Assembly (NCBI GenBank): GCA_024400415.1
Contig: JAKSMS010000007.1
Coordinates: 1-54,532, forward strand
DNA: 54,532 nucleotides
Direction of reading: 5' to 3'
From: Bacteroidales bacterium
GTDB lineage: Bacteria; Bacteroidota; Bacteroidia; Bacteroidales; P3
The notes beneath the pieces were generated by a model, which worked only from the letters and a program-made list of their open reading frames with translations, searched no databases and was not told the origin of the DNA. The translations under genes and the position numbers were made by a program. Positions within the stretch are counted from its first letter, which is position 1. Each line of letters begins with the position of its first letter. Below, piece after piece: positions 32,031-40,770 of the stretch.

Positions 32031-34463
32031 ATGAAAAAAGCACTATTATTATTTGCAATAAGCACCCTAATGAGTTCCTTCTCTTGGGCACAGAACCAGT
32101 ATGAGATGAGCATCTTCCGCCAAGGAACCAAGGTGTTCACCCTGCCTACCGAACAGACCGACAGCATCAAGGTGGTTGACGGCAGCATGCTAGTGAACTA
32201 CGGCGGAACGACCTGGAATAGGAGCACCTCCGACATAGACAGCATCACATTCTCGCTCGTAATGAGCCAAGACACCACGTTTGCTGACACTACTGCAATA
32301 GACACTACTAACAGCATTCGTATCAACTGGACCCCGAGCGGAGTAGTTGTGACCAACCCCTACTCTGCCAGCGGAGTAACGATTACCGCAAGCGGAGATG
32401 ATGTGAATGTCGCTTCCACCTCATCTACCAGCGATCTGGTATATGTGCTCAACGGCACTACGAGCGAGGGCAGCCTAAACATCACCTCCGACAAGAAGCT
32501 GATACTGGTGCTAGAGAATGTGAGCATCACTAATTCCGATGGACCTGCCATCAAGATGGTAAGCGACAAGCGCGTGCTGCTGCATCTAACAGAGAAATCA
32601 ACCAACGCCTTCAGCGACGGCACTGCCAACACAGAGAAGGGCGCCATTCAGTTTAAAGGCAAGCTCGACATCCAAGGCAATGGAGCCCTAAACGTGAGCG
32701 GACTGGCAAAGCACGGCATACAGAGCGCCGGCAAATGCAACGTCATGAATGGCAATATCAACATTACCACTACCGCCAAAGATGGCATGAATGTGGACGA
32801 CTTCGTGATGGACGGAGGCCACATCAACATTACCGGCGCAGGAGACGGCATTGACGGAGACAAAGGCATGGTAGAAATCAACAACGGCACCATCATCGTC
32901 AACTGCTCATCAGAGGACGCTAAAGGCATCTGCTGCGACAGCACAATGACCATCAATGGAGGCCACATCAACGTAACCATGGCCGGCGACATGGCAAAAT
33001 GCCTTAAGGCAAAACAAGATATTGCCATTCACAATGGAACCCTCGACCTCAATGCCAATGGAAGCGTAGTGCTGGAACCCGCAGGCAGCGGATACGACCC
33101 ATCCTACTGTACCGGAATCAAGACAGATGGATCGCTGACGATTGACGGCGGAGAGATCAACATCAACTGTCCAGCAAGCAATGCTGGAGGCAAAGGCATC
33201 AGCACCGACGGCAACGTAACGATCAGCAATGGATTCATCTCTATCAACGCCCTTGGAGGCTCGGCTTCATACATCGACGAGAACGGAGCAACTGACGACT
33301 ACTCATCGACCTGCATCAGCAGCGATTCGGACATCACTATCAACGGCGGATTGCTGACTCTCAATGCCGGCGGCAAGGCCATCAAAGCTGACGGCAACTA
33401 CACTCAGAACGGAGGAGAGCTGACCCTCACCACCAACGGCGACGGCGCCGTAACGGTAGGCAGTGGAACCAGCGCATCTGACGGATACTCATCGGCATGC
33501 GTAAAGGCAGACGGAAGCATCACCATCATAGGCGGAAAACTAGACGGAAAGAGCACTGGTCGCGGCGGTCGAGGCTTAGTAGCAGCCCATTTTGTAGTGG
33601 GTGCTATAGATGCTGACAACGATTTGATCGACATTAACATCCAGACAAGCGGATCACCCGTAAACGCCAGCGGAAACGGCGGCTGGGGCGGTCCTGGCGG
33701 CGGCAACGGAAGCAGCGACTACTGGAAAGGCCTGCCCAAAGGCATCAAGATGGATTCATCCATCGTAATCAACAGCGGCCACGTATCAGTATACTGCTCA
33801 CAGACCAGCGGCGACCCTAACGGCGAAGCCATAGAAAGCAAAGGCACCATCGTAATCAACGGCGGAGAGATCGAGGCCAATTCATACGACGACGCCATCA
33901 ATGCTGCACAAGCCATCACCATCAACGGCGGCAAGATATGGGCCTATGCCCGCGGCAATGACGCCATCGACTGCAACGGCACCAGCGTCACAATCAATGA
34001 CGGCCTCGTAATAGTGCAAGGTTCGGAGGTCGGCATTGACGCCGACACCGAGAATGGAGGAAGATTCAACATCGTAGGCGGCACCATCATCAGCAAAGGC
34101 GGCAACATGGGATGCTGGGACACCCCAACCTGCACTGGAAGCCAGCGATATATCACAGCCACAGTCACCCCTGCTAACGGATTCGCCATTGCCGACCAGA
34201 ACGACAACATACTGCTCGTGTTCAAAGCACCAACCGTATCGGGCAGCGGCTTTATTGACCAAACAAACGGCACTGGCACCAAACCTCCTCCAGGAGGCGG
34301 CGGAAATAATGGCGGAGTAGGCATTTCTCTTCCTGGAATGACCCAAGGCAGCTATAAGGTGTACACCAATGTGGCCATCAGCAACGGAAGCCAGTGGCAC
34401 GGATACTATACCGGAGCCGACTGCACGACGAGCGGCAATGCCACAACTGTCAACACCCGATAG
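32031..34463 (+). CDS. Large secreted beta-helix protein, Cthe_2159-type carbohydrate-binding family
   Basis: An 810-residue protein with a signal peptide (about 1-20) and an N-terminal module (to about 90) that includes STSDIDSITF. The rest is mostly short repeats of INGG/INNG-type turns every 20-25 residues, for example MTINGGHINVTMAGD, SLTIDGGEININC and ITINGGLLTLNAGGKAIKADG. This matches the Cthe_2159-like carbohydrate-binding family, a right-handed parallel beta helix reported to bind acidic polysaccharide. Gly-rich linkers (GGWGGPGGGNG near 550, PPPGGGGNNGG near 760) interrupt it. No T9SS domain is visible at its C-terminus. It is translationally close to the small T9SS protein, so they may act together on the cell surface. 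Confidence 0.82.
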   Translation: MKKALLLFAISTLMSSFSWAQNQYEMSIFRQGTKVFTLPTEQTDSIKVVDGSMLVNYGGTTWNRSTSDIDSITFSLVMSQDTTFADTTAIDTTNSIRINWTPSGVVVTNPYSASGVTITASGDDVNVASTSSTSDLVYVLNGTTSEGSLNITSDKKLILVLENVSITNSDGPAIKMVSDKRVLLHLTEKSTNAFSDGTANTEKGAIQFKGKLDIQGNGALNVSGLAKHGIQSAGKCNVMNGNINITTTAKDGMNVDDFVMDGGHINITGAGDGIDGDKGMVEINNGTIIVNCSSEDAKGICCDSTMTINGGHINVTMAGDMAKCLKAKQDIAIHNGTLDLNANGSVVLEPAGSGYDPSYCTGIKTDGSLTIDGGEININCPASNAGGKGISTDGNVTISNGFISINALGGSASYIDENGATDDYSSTCISSDSDITINGGLLTLNAGGKAIKADGNYTQNGGELTLTTNGDGAVTVGSGTSASDGYSSACVKADGSITIIGGKLDGKSTGRGGRGLVAAHFVVGAIDADNDLIDINIQTSGSPVNASGNGGWGGPGGGNGSSDYWKGLPKGIKMDSSIVINSGHVSVYCSQTSGDPNGEAIESKGTIVINGGEIEANSYDDAINAAQAITINGGKIWAYARGNDAIDCNGTSVTINDGLVIVQGSEVGIDADTENGGRFNIVGGTIISKGGNMGCWDTPTCTGSQRYITATVTPANGFAIADQNDNILLVFKAPTVSGSGFIDQTNGTGTKPPPGGGGNNGGVGISLPGMTQGSYKVYTNVAISNGSQWHGYYTGADCTTSGNATTVNTR

Positions 34464-34486
34464 TCAAAAAAACATACTCAATATAG

Positions 34487-34513
34487 AAAGGGCGGCCGAA
34501 AAGCCGCTCTTTC
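34487..34513 (+). terminator. Terminator after the beta-helix gene
   Basis: AAAGGGCGGC (34487-34496) pairs with GCCGCTCTTT (34503-34512) with one mismatch. Confidence 0.7.
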
Positions 34514-34610
34514 ATATTTTGGCAATTTCTGAATGACTTGTTGATAACTAATAATAAATAATTAGAAATAATTAATAAAAAAGTTGTAATTTTGTCCAAA
34601 AATATTAGAA

Positions 34611-35291
34611 ATGAAAAGACTCCTTATCATATTAGCAGCCACACTAATAGCAGTTTCATGCGGCCGCAAGGTTGAAGAAAAAGTTATCCAGACATACCCT
34701 AACGGCGACCCAATGATCGTTCAACAGGTGAAAGACACCATCATCGTTGGTGAAACAAGATATTACGAGAATGGCGAAATCCAATATCAAAAGCACTATT
34801 CGGATAATGCCGTTCCCGAGGGCACTTGGAATTTCAACTACCCAAATGGAAAGACCTTTGCCACCGCCGACTACAGCAATCCTTCAGCACCCACATGGAT
34901 GATTTACGATCACGACGGAGCGCCCTACTACAAAGACGAGTTTGACTCTATGAAGGTGATGGAGCTTGGCATGTTTGAAACTCCAGCCACCCTCGTATAC
35001 TACAAAGACCATTACCAGACCGAACTGCAATTCTTCAGCAACGGACTGCTCCGCTGCATGGGCACTTGGCTGGACAACCAGCGCGACGGCCTATGGACCT
35101 ACTACCACCCTACTGGCCAGAAGCAGACCGAGGCCACCTTCAAGAACGGACTCAGAGACGGCCAATACACTGTCTACTACGAAAACGGCATTCCGCTCTA
35201 TATAGGCCACTACAATATGGACACTCCTTGCGGCACGTGGGAATATTACGACCCAGACGGAGAACTCATCAAGACAGAAACCATCAAATAA
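34611..35291 (+). CDS. YwqK/MORN-repeat lipoprotein
   Basis: A 226-residue lipoprotein (IAVSCG, Cys17). The mature part is built of MORN-like YwqK repeats of 20-24 residues: TRYYENGEIQYQKHYSD, EGTWNFNYPNGKTFATADY, DGLWTYYHPTGQKQTEATF, DGQYTVYYENGIPLYIGHY and CGTWEYYDPDGELIK. Database entries often label such proteins as toxin-antitoxin antitoxins, but that name is poorly supported; here they look like surface or periplasmic beta-rich repeats. A TAATTTTG box at 34587-34594 precedes the start by 17 bp. The CCA-adding-type gene begins 9 bp after its stop, so the pair is likely co-transcribed. Confidence 0.85.
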   Translation: MKRLLIILAATLIAVSCGRKVEEKVIQTYPNGDPMIVQQVKDTIIVGETRYYENGEIQYQKHYSDNAVPEGTWNFNYPNGKTFATADYSNPSAPTWMIYDHDGAPYYKDEFDSMKVMELGMFETPATLVYYKDHYQTELQFFSNGLLRCMGTWLDNQRDGLWTYYHPTGQKQTEATFKNGLRDGQYTVYYENGIPLYIGHYNMDTPCGTWEYYDPDGELIKTETIK

Positions 35292-35300
35292 TTGCTGACA

Positions 35301-36722
35301 ATGGAAGTAGAACTCACCAATCCCATATATAGAATTATCGGCCAGGAAGCCGACCGCATGGGCGTAAGAGCCTTCGCTGTGGGAGGCGTGGTTCGCGACT
35401 ATTTCCTAAAACGCCATTGCACAGATATCGACGTAGTATGCGTAGGCTCGGGAATAGAGCTGGCCAAAGCATCGGCCGCTGCCATCTCGCCACACAAAGA
35501 AGTGGCCGTGTTCAAATCATTTGGCACCGCCAGCTTCCACTACCACCACGACGGACAAGACTGGCAGATTGAATTCGTTGGCGCCCGCAAAGAATCCTAT
35601 AGGGCAGACAGCCGCAAGCCCATAGTGGAAAACGGAACCATCGAAGACGACCAAAACCGACGAGACTTCACCATCAACGCCATGGCCGTATCGATCAACG
35701 AAGATACCTTCGGCCAGCTAGTAGACCCATTCGGGGGCATCAGCGACCTACATAACGGAATACTTCGCACGCCACTTGACCCCGACATCACTTTCTCTGA
35801 CGACCCGCTACGAATGATGCGGGCCATACGATTCGCCTCACAACTGAACTTCGAAATCGAGGCCAAGACTTTCGAGGCCATATCTCGTAACGTTGACAGA
35901 ATCCACATCGTTTCGCGCGAACGCATCACCACCGAACTCAACAAGATAGTGCTATCTCCTAGACCATCGGTAGGATTCAAACTACTGATGAAGACCCGCC
36001 TGCTGCAGGCTATCTTCCCCGAAATGGCACGCCTCAAAGGAGTAGACACACGAGAAGGCCGAAGCCACAAAGACAACTTCTACCATACCCTCGACGTAGT
36101 AGACCATGTGGCCGAACAATCCGACGATCTTTGGCTGAGATGGGCCGCCGTACTGCACGACATCGGCAAACCCGCCACCAAACGCTTCGACAGCAAGCAA
36201 GGCTGGACTTTCCACGGCCATGAGGTCAAAGGTGCCAAGATGGTAAAGAAGATTTTTACCAACTTACGCCTGCCTCTGGACGGAAAAATGAAATATGTAG
36301 AAAAGCTTGTCCAACTACACCTCCGCCCCATCATCTTGGCCGAAGACGAAGTAACGGATTCGGCAGTAAGACGACTGCTTTTCGATGCCGGAGACGACAT
36401 TGACGACCTGATGACCCTTTGCGAAGCCGACATCACTTCCAAGAATGAGATAAAGGTAAAGCGCTATCTGGACAATTTCAAGCTTGTGCGTCAGAAACTT
36501 GTCGAACTGGAAGAAAAAGACAGGATTCGAAACTTCCAACCGCCCGTCAGCGGTGAGGACATCATGACCACCTTCGGAATCAAGCCCTGTCGCGAGATCG
36601 GAATCATCAAGGACGCCATCAAAGACGCCATACTCGACGGCAAGATACCCAACGACCGCGAGTCAGCCTGGACGATGATGATGGAAATAGCCGAAAGTCT
36701 TGGACTAACTCCCGTAAAATAA
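35301..36722 (+). CDS. CCA-adding-type tRNA nucleotidyltransferase with HD domain
   Basis: A 473-residue protein. The class II nucleotidyltransferase head has GGVVRDYFL and DIDVVCVGSG with the catalytic Asp pair (DxD), followed by RRDFTINAMAV and DPLRMMRAIRFASQL. The C-terminal half contains a metal-type HD domain: HDIGKPATKRF preceded by FYHTLDVVDHV. This is the Bacteroidota CCA tRNA nucleotidyltransferase/poly(A) polymerase group. Inference: it repairs or adds the tRNA 3' CCA; the tRNA-Ser in this window encodes CCA, so repair may be the main need. I chose ATG 35301 rather than an upstream TTG. Confidence 0.9.
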   Translation: MEVELTNPIYRIIGQEADRMGVRAFAVGGVVRDYFLKRHCTDIDVVCVGSGIELAKASAAAISPHKEVAVFKSFGTASFHYHHDGQDWQIEFVGARKESYRADSRKPIVENGTIEDDQNRRDFTINAMAVSINEDTFGQLVDPFGGISDLHNGILRTPLDPDITFSDDPLRMMRAIRFASQLNFEIEAKTFEAISRNVDRIHIVSRERITTELNKIVLSPRPSVGFKLLMKTRLLQAIFPEMARLKGVDTREGRSHKDNFYHTLDVVDHVAEQSDDLWLRWAAVLHDIGKPATKRFDSKQGWTFHGHEVKGAKMVKKIFTNLRLPLDGKMKYVEKLVQLHLRPIILAEDEVTDSAVRRLLFDAGDDIDDLMTLCEADITSKNEIKVKRYLDNFKLVRQKLVELEEKDRIRNFQPPVSGEDIMTTFGIKPCREIGIIKDAIKDAILDGKIPNDRESAWTMMMEIAESLGLTPVK

Positions 36723-36750
36723 TCTTACCTTAAGAACAACTAAAATAGAA

Positions 36751-36775
36751 AGGCGCCGAACAATGTTCGACGCCT
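36751..36775 (-). terminator. Terminator after the PPi-phosphofructokinase gene
   Basis: AGGCGCCGAAC (36751-36761) and GTTCGACGCCT (36765-36775), one mismatch; the minus strand continues TTTCTATTTT. May also stop the convergent CCA-type gene. Confidence 0.7.
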
Positions 36776-36801
36776 ATATTATTACTAACCTCTCAAAATG
36801 C

Positions 36802-38031
36802 TTACCAGTTGAGGATCTTCTTAAAGTCGTATTCCTCAGGATTTGGGAGATACTTCTTAGCAGCATCGTAATCGGCAGGAGTGATATAGTCCATAATGTC
36901 GTTCACGTAGCTCTGAACCTTGTTGGTGTTGACGTTAACCAGTCTTGGTGGGATCTTGCCGGTGGTAGGATCCTGAAGGTCTTTAAGATAGAGAGGACTT
37001 ACGTTGCCTTGATGGTCGACATATACCATGCAGCCAGTGCAGCCGTCGTTGAAAAGCTTATGCACGCCCATACCCATCAATGAGCAATACGTAAGGTCAA
37101 AGGCAATAGGAGTATGGCAACGAACCTCGTAGCCGATTTCCACAGGACGGGTCTTAGTGCCGATCTTGAGGTCCTTAAGTTTGCGCTCAAGCATATCGTT
37201 AAAGATATGGGCCTTGCTCACCTTGCCAAGTTCTGGATGGCCGTGGTCGTCATAGGTGAAGTTGATGCCCGACTTCTTGATTTCTTCGTCGCTGAGGCTA
37301 TGGAACACGCCTTCGGAAATCATGGCAGCACCATAATTGATGCCCATCAGCTTGCGCTTCACGATGCAGCTAACCACCATGTTCACAATCTTCTCGACGG
37401 TAATCTCAGTCTTGTTGAAGAACTCAGGAATCACTACCATAGGATAGTGGCATGCGCCTGCAATGCCGAGAGCCAAATGGCCGGCAGAGCGACCCATGGC
37501 GCTGACCACGAAGAAGTTCTCGCTGGTGCGGGCATCTTCCATAACGGCAGTAGCGAGCACGCATCCCTGAGCCTTAGCGCTATTGTAGCCAAAGGTTGGA
37601 GAGCTGTTTGGCAGCGGGAGGTCGTTATCGATAGTCTTTGGAACGTGGATATTAGCAATAGGATAATGCTTGCTCTCGAGGAACTTAGCAATGCGGTTGG
37701 CCGTAGAGGCAGTATCGTCGCCGCCCACGGTAACCAGCAGCTTGATCTCGTTCTTTACAAAGAGGTCGAGGTTAAAGCGCTTCTCAAAATCCTCATCAGT
37801 AGGCTTGAAACGGCTCATCTTGAGCACAGAACCGCCCTTGTTGAAAATCTCGTCTGCAATAAGGAAGTCGAGATCCTGCATTCTTGGTTCGGTGGTGAAG
37901 AGCGAGCTGTATCCGCCGTGGAGACCTATTACGCGATAACCATCGCGAAGAAAGGTTTTAGCCACAGAGGCCACTACGGTGTTCATTCCTGGGGCAGGAC
38001 CGCCGCCAGTGAGGATTGCTATAGATTTCAT
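36802..38031 (-). CDS. pfp: Pyrophosphate-dependent phosphofructokinase
   Basis: A 409-residue phosphofructokinase. The phosphoryl-donor loops are GGDDTAST (103-110) and VPKTIDND (130-137). The second Asp in GGDD and the Lys in PKT mark PPi use; ATP enzymes have GGDG and PGT. Other motifs are GGGPAPGMN, MGRSAGHLAL and ISEG. It reversibly phosphorylates fructose-6-phosphate with pyrophosphate in the cytoplasm, saving ATP in glycolysis and serving gluconeogenesis. It lies 101 bp downstream of the DUF4139 gene; the leader contains a 9-bp inverted repeat (38074-38120). Confidence 0.94.
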   Translation of the reverse strand: MKSIAILTGGGPAPGMNTVVASVAKTFLRDGYRVIGLHGGYSSLFTTEPRMQDLDFLIADEIFNKGGSVLKMSRFKPTDEDFEKRFNLDLFVKNEIKLLVTVGGDDTASTANRIAKFLESKHYPIANIHVPKTIDNDLPLPNSSPTFGYNSAKAQGCVLATAVMEDARTSENFFVVSAMGRSAGHLALGIAGACHYPMVVIPEFFNKTEITVEKIVNMVVSCIVKRKLMGINYGAAMISEGVFHSLSDEEIKKSGINFTYDDHGHPELGKVSKAHIFNDMLERKLKDLKIGTKTRPVEIGYEVRCHTPIAFDLTYCSLMGMGVHKLFNDGCTGCMVYVDHQGNVSPLYLKDLQDPTTGKIPPRLVNVNTNKVQSYVNDIMDYITPADYDAAKKYLPNPEEYDFKKILNW

Positions 38032-38073
38032 AATGTTATATGTTTTTGATTATCGATTATCTTTTTTATACTA

Positions 38074-38120
38074 ACGCGCAACGCTCGCAATTATTGCATA
38101 ACTGGCCGAAAGTTGCGCGT
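38074..38120. repeat. Inverted repeat in the leader of the phosphofructokinase gene
   Basis: ACGCGCAAC (38074-38082) and GTTGCGCGT (38112-38120) are exact complements, 29-nt loop that itself contains GCAATTATTGC. No T run follows on the minus strand, so it is not a plain terminator. Confidence 0.5.
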
Positions 38121-38132
38121 CCGCCGCCGTAC

Positions 38133-39791
38133 TTAGCGCAATACCACCTTGTGCTCCTTCTCTTTAGGGTATTTCACCGAGTAGGACAAAGTAATGTTTT
38201 TCTGCTCTCTAGGCTGCAAAGCCACCTTCCAGCGCACCACGCCGGTCTTCTCGTCGAGCACTCCGCCGTCGGTCTTCACGTCAACCACCTTAAGGTCGGC
38301 AGCATTAGAGATAGGAATCTGGTCTTTCACATTCACCTCTACAGCCTCGTTCTTGGTATTCTTTATCGTAAGGGTGATGGTGGCCGTCTCGGTAATCTCC
38401 TTCGAGAGCATGCCGCTCTTGTCGGGCGACGACTTCACCATCTTGCGGCCAACGAGCACATTAGGGTCCTGGCCAACGGCAAAGCGCATCGTATCGCCAG
38501 AACCCGAAGTGACGATGTTCGACATCGACACATATTTGTTGTTCAGATACACGTTGCATCCGGCATCAAGCAGTCCCAGCTGCTCCCATTCGGGCAGCAA
38601 AGCCGTGAAATGCACCTTCTCCTCCAGTTTAGGAGTAGCATAGCGGGCAAAGAGCACGTTTGTGGTGTCGTTGTGAAGCAGAATGGTTTGAACAGCCTCT
38701 CCAGAAGGCACCGTTTGAGGCATCTGGAGCGAATATTCGCGAGACAGCGTCTGCACACCGACAACCGACACTTCGTTCAACGTCACAAATGAATTGCCGG
38801 CCGAAGCATCCATCATCACCTCCTCCTTTTCCATAACCGTGGCGTTGCGCATAGCCATCTTGGCAGCCACAGGACGCTGCACGCCCTGCTCGATATAGTT
38901 CAAATAATAAGGATACAGCTGGCGGTCGAAACCAGCGTAGCCTGCATCAGCAGTGGAGAAAACCACTGGGCAGTTGTTCCAGTGCTCGCCAGTATTCTGC
39001 TGCACGCTGCCCTTCAACGAAAACACGGCCAGATGCTTAGCCTCGTCGAGCATCACGTCGTAAGAATATCCGCAATAAACATGGTCCGTCTTATAGGAAT
39101 AGCTTATCTTGGCATTGGGCACACTCTTAGAGGAATAGACCGTCACATAGATGTCGTTCTGCGACGACGAGACGTTCTTGCCGCCAGTATAGCGCTTCAC
39201 GAGCTGGTCGATATCCTTAGCCAGCTGGCGTTGGCGGGCAGCAAGGTCCTCCATTTCCTGCAGGGCCTTTTGGCGGGCCGTGTTGATGGCCTGCGACTCT
39301 TTGCGCTGGTATTCAAACTGGGCCTTGAGGTTGACAATCGTGTCAAAAGCCTGAGTGTTGCGCACCGCCTTCAGATTATTGAGTGCCGACGACTGCTGGT
39401 TGAGCGTGGCCACCAAGAGGTTGGCATTGCTGATCTTGAGGGTCACATCGTCCATCTGAGCCTTAAGGGCAACATACTGGTTATAGGCAGCTTGAGGCAT
39501 CTCGCGAGCCAGCGATTCCTTTGCCGGAAGATTCTCCTGCTCGCTGCGCATAGAACTGATAAACCAGTCGGGAGATGCCGAGAAGTGGATATCGTTGGTG
39601 CCCACAGTGAGGGCATTGCCAGTAATAACAAACTTATTTTCACCCTTTTGGAGCGAAGCCACGATACACTTCTCCACAAGAGCGCTGGTGGGGAAAACCG
39701 TAACCTTCTCAATCTTTCCCTTCACCTCGGTTTGCGCCATCGAACTGGCGCACAGACATGCCAAAGCGGCAGCAACAATAGTCTTTTTCAT
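38133..39791 (-). CDS. Exported DUF4139/DUF4140 protein (MuiA-like family)
   Basis: A 552-residue protein with a signal peptide (MKKTIVAAALACLCASSMAQ). An N-terminal DUF4140-type part (about 22-120) starts KIEKVTVFPTSALVEKCI. Next is a coiled coil (about 100-215; LKAQFEYQRKESQAINTARQKALQEMEDLAARQRQLAKDI would be the core). The C-terminal DUF4139 region (about 220-552) has ISYSYKTDHVYCGYSYDVMLD, TILLHNDTTNVLFARYATPKLEEKVHFTALL and ending strands ITLSYSVKYPKEK. Proteins of this family are often called mucoidy inhibitor A; no biochemical role is established. An envelope role is inferred from the signal peptide. Located just upstream of pfp. Confidence 0.85.
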   Translation of the reverse strand: MKKTIVAAALACLCASSMAQTEVKGKIEKVTVFPTSALVEKCIVASLQKGENKFVITGNALTVGTNDIHFSASPDWFISSMRSEQENLPAKESLAREMPQAAYNQYVALKAQMDDVTLKISNANLLVATLNQQSSALNNLKAVRNTQAFDTIVNLKAQFEYQRKESQAINTARQKALQEMEDLAARQRQLAKDIDQLVKRYTGGKNVSSSQNDIYVTVYSSKSVPNAKISYSYKTDHVYCGYSYDVMLDEAKHLAVFSLKGSVQQNTGEHWNNCPVVFSTADAGYAGFDRQLYPYYLNYIEQGVQRPVAAKMAMRNATVMEKEEVMMDASAGNSFVTLNEVSVVGVQTLSREYSLQMPQTVPSGEAVQTILLHNDTTNVLFARYATPKLEEKVHFTALLPEWEQLGLLDAGCNVYLNNKYVSMSNIVTSGSGDTMRFAVGQDPNVLVGRKMVKSSPDKSGMLSKEITETATITLTIKNTKNEAVEVNVKDQIPISNAADLKVVDVKTDGGVLDEKTGVVRWKVALQPREQKNITLSYSVKYPKEKEHKVVLR

Positions 39792-39910
39792 ATGATATGA
39801 TTATAATACTTCATAAACGGAACCTCTTACAAATTATTGCCACAACAGGCAGAAATATCGCCAATACACCGCCTTATCATGGTCCCCACCTAGCTCTAAT
39901 CTGAATCATT

Positions 39911-40001
39911 TGTGCTATATATGTGCTATATATGTGCTATATTTGTACTATTCTATAGAGATAGCAGATATATAGCACATATATAGCACATATATAGCAC
40001 A
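39911..40001. repeat. Inverted array of 11-bp tandem units
   Basis: Left arm: TGTGCTATATA at 39911-39921 and 39922-39932, TGTGCTATATT at 39933-39943, and a degenerate fourth unit TGTACTATTCT at 39944-39954. Right arm: the exact reverse complement TATATAGCACA three times at 39969-39979, 39980-39990 and 39991-40001. The centre TATAGAGATAGCAGA links them. The two arms can form a stem of over 33 bp with one mismatch. It lies in a non-coding stretch (39792-40258). Confidence 0.9.
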
Positions 40002-40160
40002 TATGCACCAGATAATACAGAAATATGAACCAAGATAGGGAGTTAGGCAGTCTTTGAAAAATCTCGCCAGCAAGCAAGAAGGATTGATCAGTCATTTTCT
40101 TATATGAAAGCAACCTATTTTTTATACAACAGTCAACTATTTAACAATCAACACGTTAAG

Positions 40161-40169
40161 CCCCCCCCC
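40161..40169 (+). repeat. Homopolymeric C tract
   Basis: Nine consecutive C in an otherwise A/T-rich intergenic region, 24 bp upstream of the promoter at 40193. Such tracts can vary in length by slipped-strand mispairing. Confidence 0.6.
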
Positions 40170-40192
40170 ACCTAAATAACGGCAAAAAAATG

Positions 40193-40222
40193 TTGTAGAA
40201 TAAAAAAAAGTATGTATATTTG
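40193..40222 (+). promoter_or_regulatory. Promoter of a short transcription unit
   Basis: TTG at 40193-40195, 19 bp, TATATTTG at 40215-40222 followed by CA. With the terminator at 40502-40547 it defines a transcript of about 320 nt. Confidence 0.6.
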
Positions 40223-40258
40223 CAAGTCGAAAGAAAGGAAACATCTAACATCAAAGAT

Positions 40259-40444
40259 ATGGATAACAATTACAAATCAACAAGTTGGACAAATAGCAAG
40301 AACTCAAAGAAGTATCTATGGATTGCTATACTCACATTCTCAACACCTTCGTATGTGTACGAAGTGGCACATAGAGGTTACGCCGTAAAGAGAAAGGATG
40401 ATACTATACTAAGCCAATTAAAGAAACACAAAATGATATCGTAG
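40259..40444 (+). CDS. Possible 61-residue protein of the short transcript
   Basis: ATG at 40259 is the first ATG after the promoter (leader about 30 nt). The 61-residue product starts MDNNYKSTSWTNSKNSKKYLW, has a weak hydrophobic stretch (YLWIAILTFSTPSYVY) and ends in the basic tail AVKRKDDTILSQLKKHKMIS. I recognise no family. The hydrophobic segment is too short for a secure membrane helix. The transcript could equally be a small RNA whose open frame is accidental; the frame occupies the first half of the transcript. Confidence 0.35.
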   Translation: MDNNYKSTSWTNSKNSKKYLWIAILTFSTPSYVYEVAHRGYAVKRKDDTILSQLKKHKMIS

Positions 40445-40501
40445 GCGAAACTCTTTTTACGCTTACGAATACTGAAATAATAGTTTTTCCAGCAAAACAA
40501 T

Positions 40502-40547
40502 AATACCCCTCGACCGCCGCACCACGGCTGATTGGGGTATTTTTTTG
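40502..40547 (+). terminator. Strong terminator of the short transcript
   Basis: AATACCCC (40502-40509) pairs with GGGGTATT (40534-40541), with an inner GCCG/CGGC hairpin, followed by TTTTTT. Between here and rdgB (40548-40861) I see a GTTTTGC/GCAAAAC hairpin (40628-40644) and the rdgB promoter, no gene. Confidence 0.85.
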
Positions 40548-40770
40548 TATTCGCTTAGCTATTGCGCTGACAATCACCACACCGCCCATATTGAAGTAGA
40601 TTATTTGTGTTGACCTAATACACCCTTGTTTTGCATTGCAAAACGTTGGGTCCCGCATGCCGAGCATACTCAGCAAGTGTGACAATACGTAAACAATTAT
40701 TTAGTTCCCTTATTGAAAGCATTCCATGTACGCGCACGGGAAACAATATAAAAAAAATAGGGCGAAACGC

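Noticed and set aside
37114-38049. Plus-strand 311-codon frame over the phosphofructokinase gene
   Set aside because: Shadow of pfp, which has complete PPi-PFK motifs.
38982-39800. Plus-strand frame antisense to the DUF4139 protein
   Set aside because: No domain; the sense protein has signal peptide, coiled coil and family strands.
39911-40001. The 11-bp array considered as a CRISPR
   Set aside because: Repeats are contiguous 11-mers without spacers and are arranged as an inverted pair; no cas genes are present.
40220-40258. Upstream TTG start for the 61-residue reading frame
   Set aside because: The TTG lies inside the -7 promoter box and could not be in the transcript.
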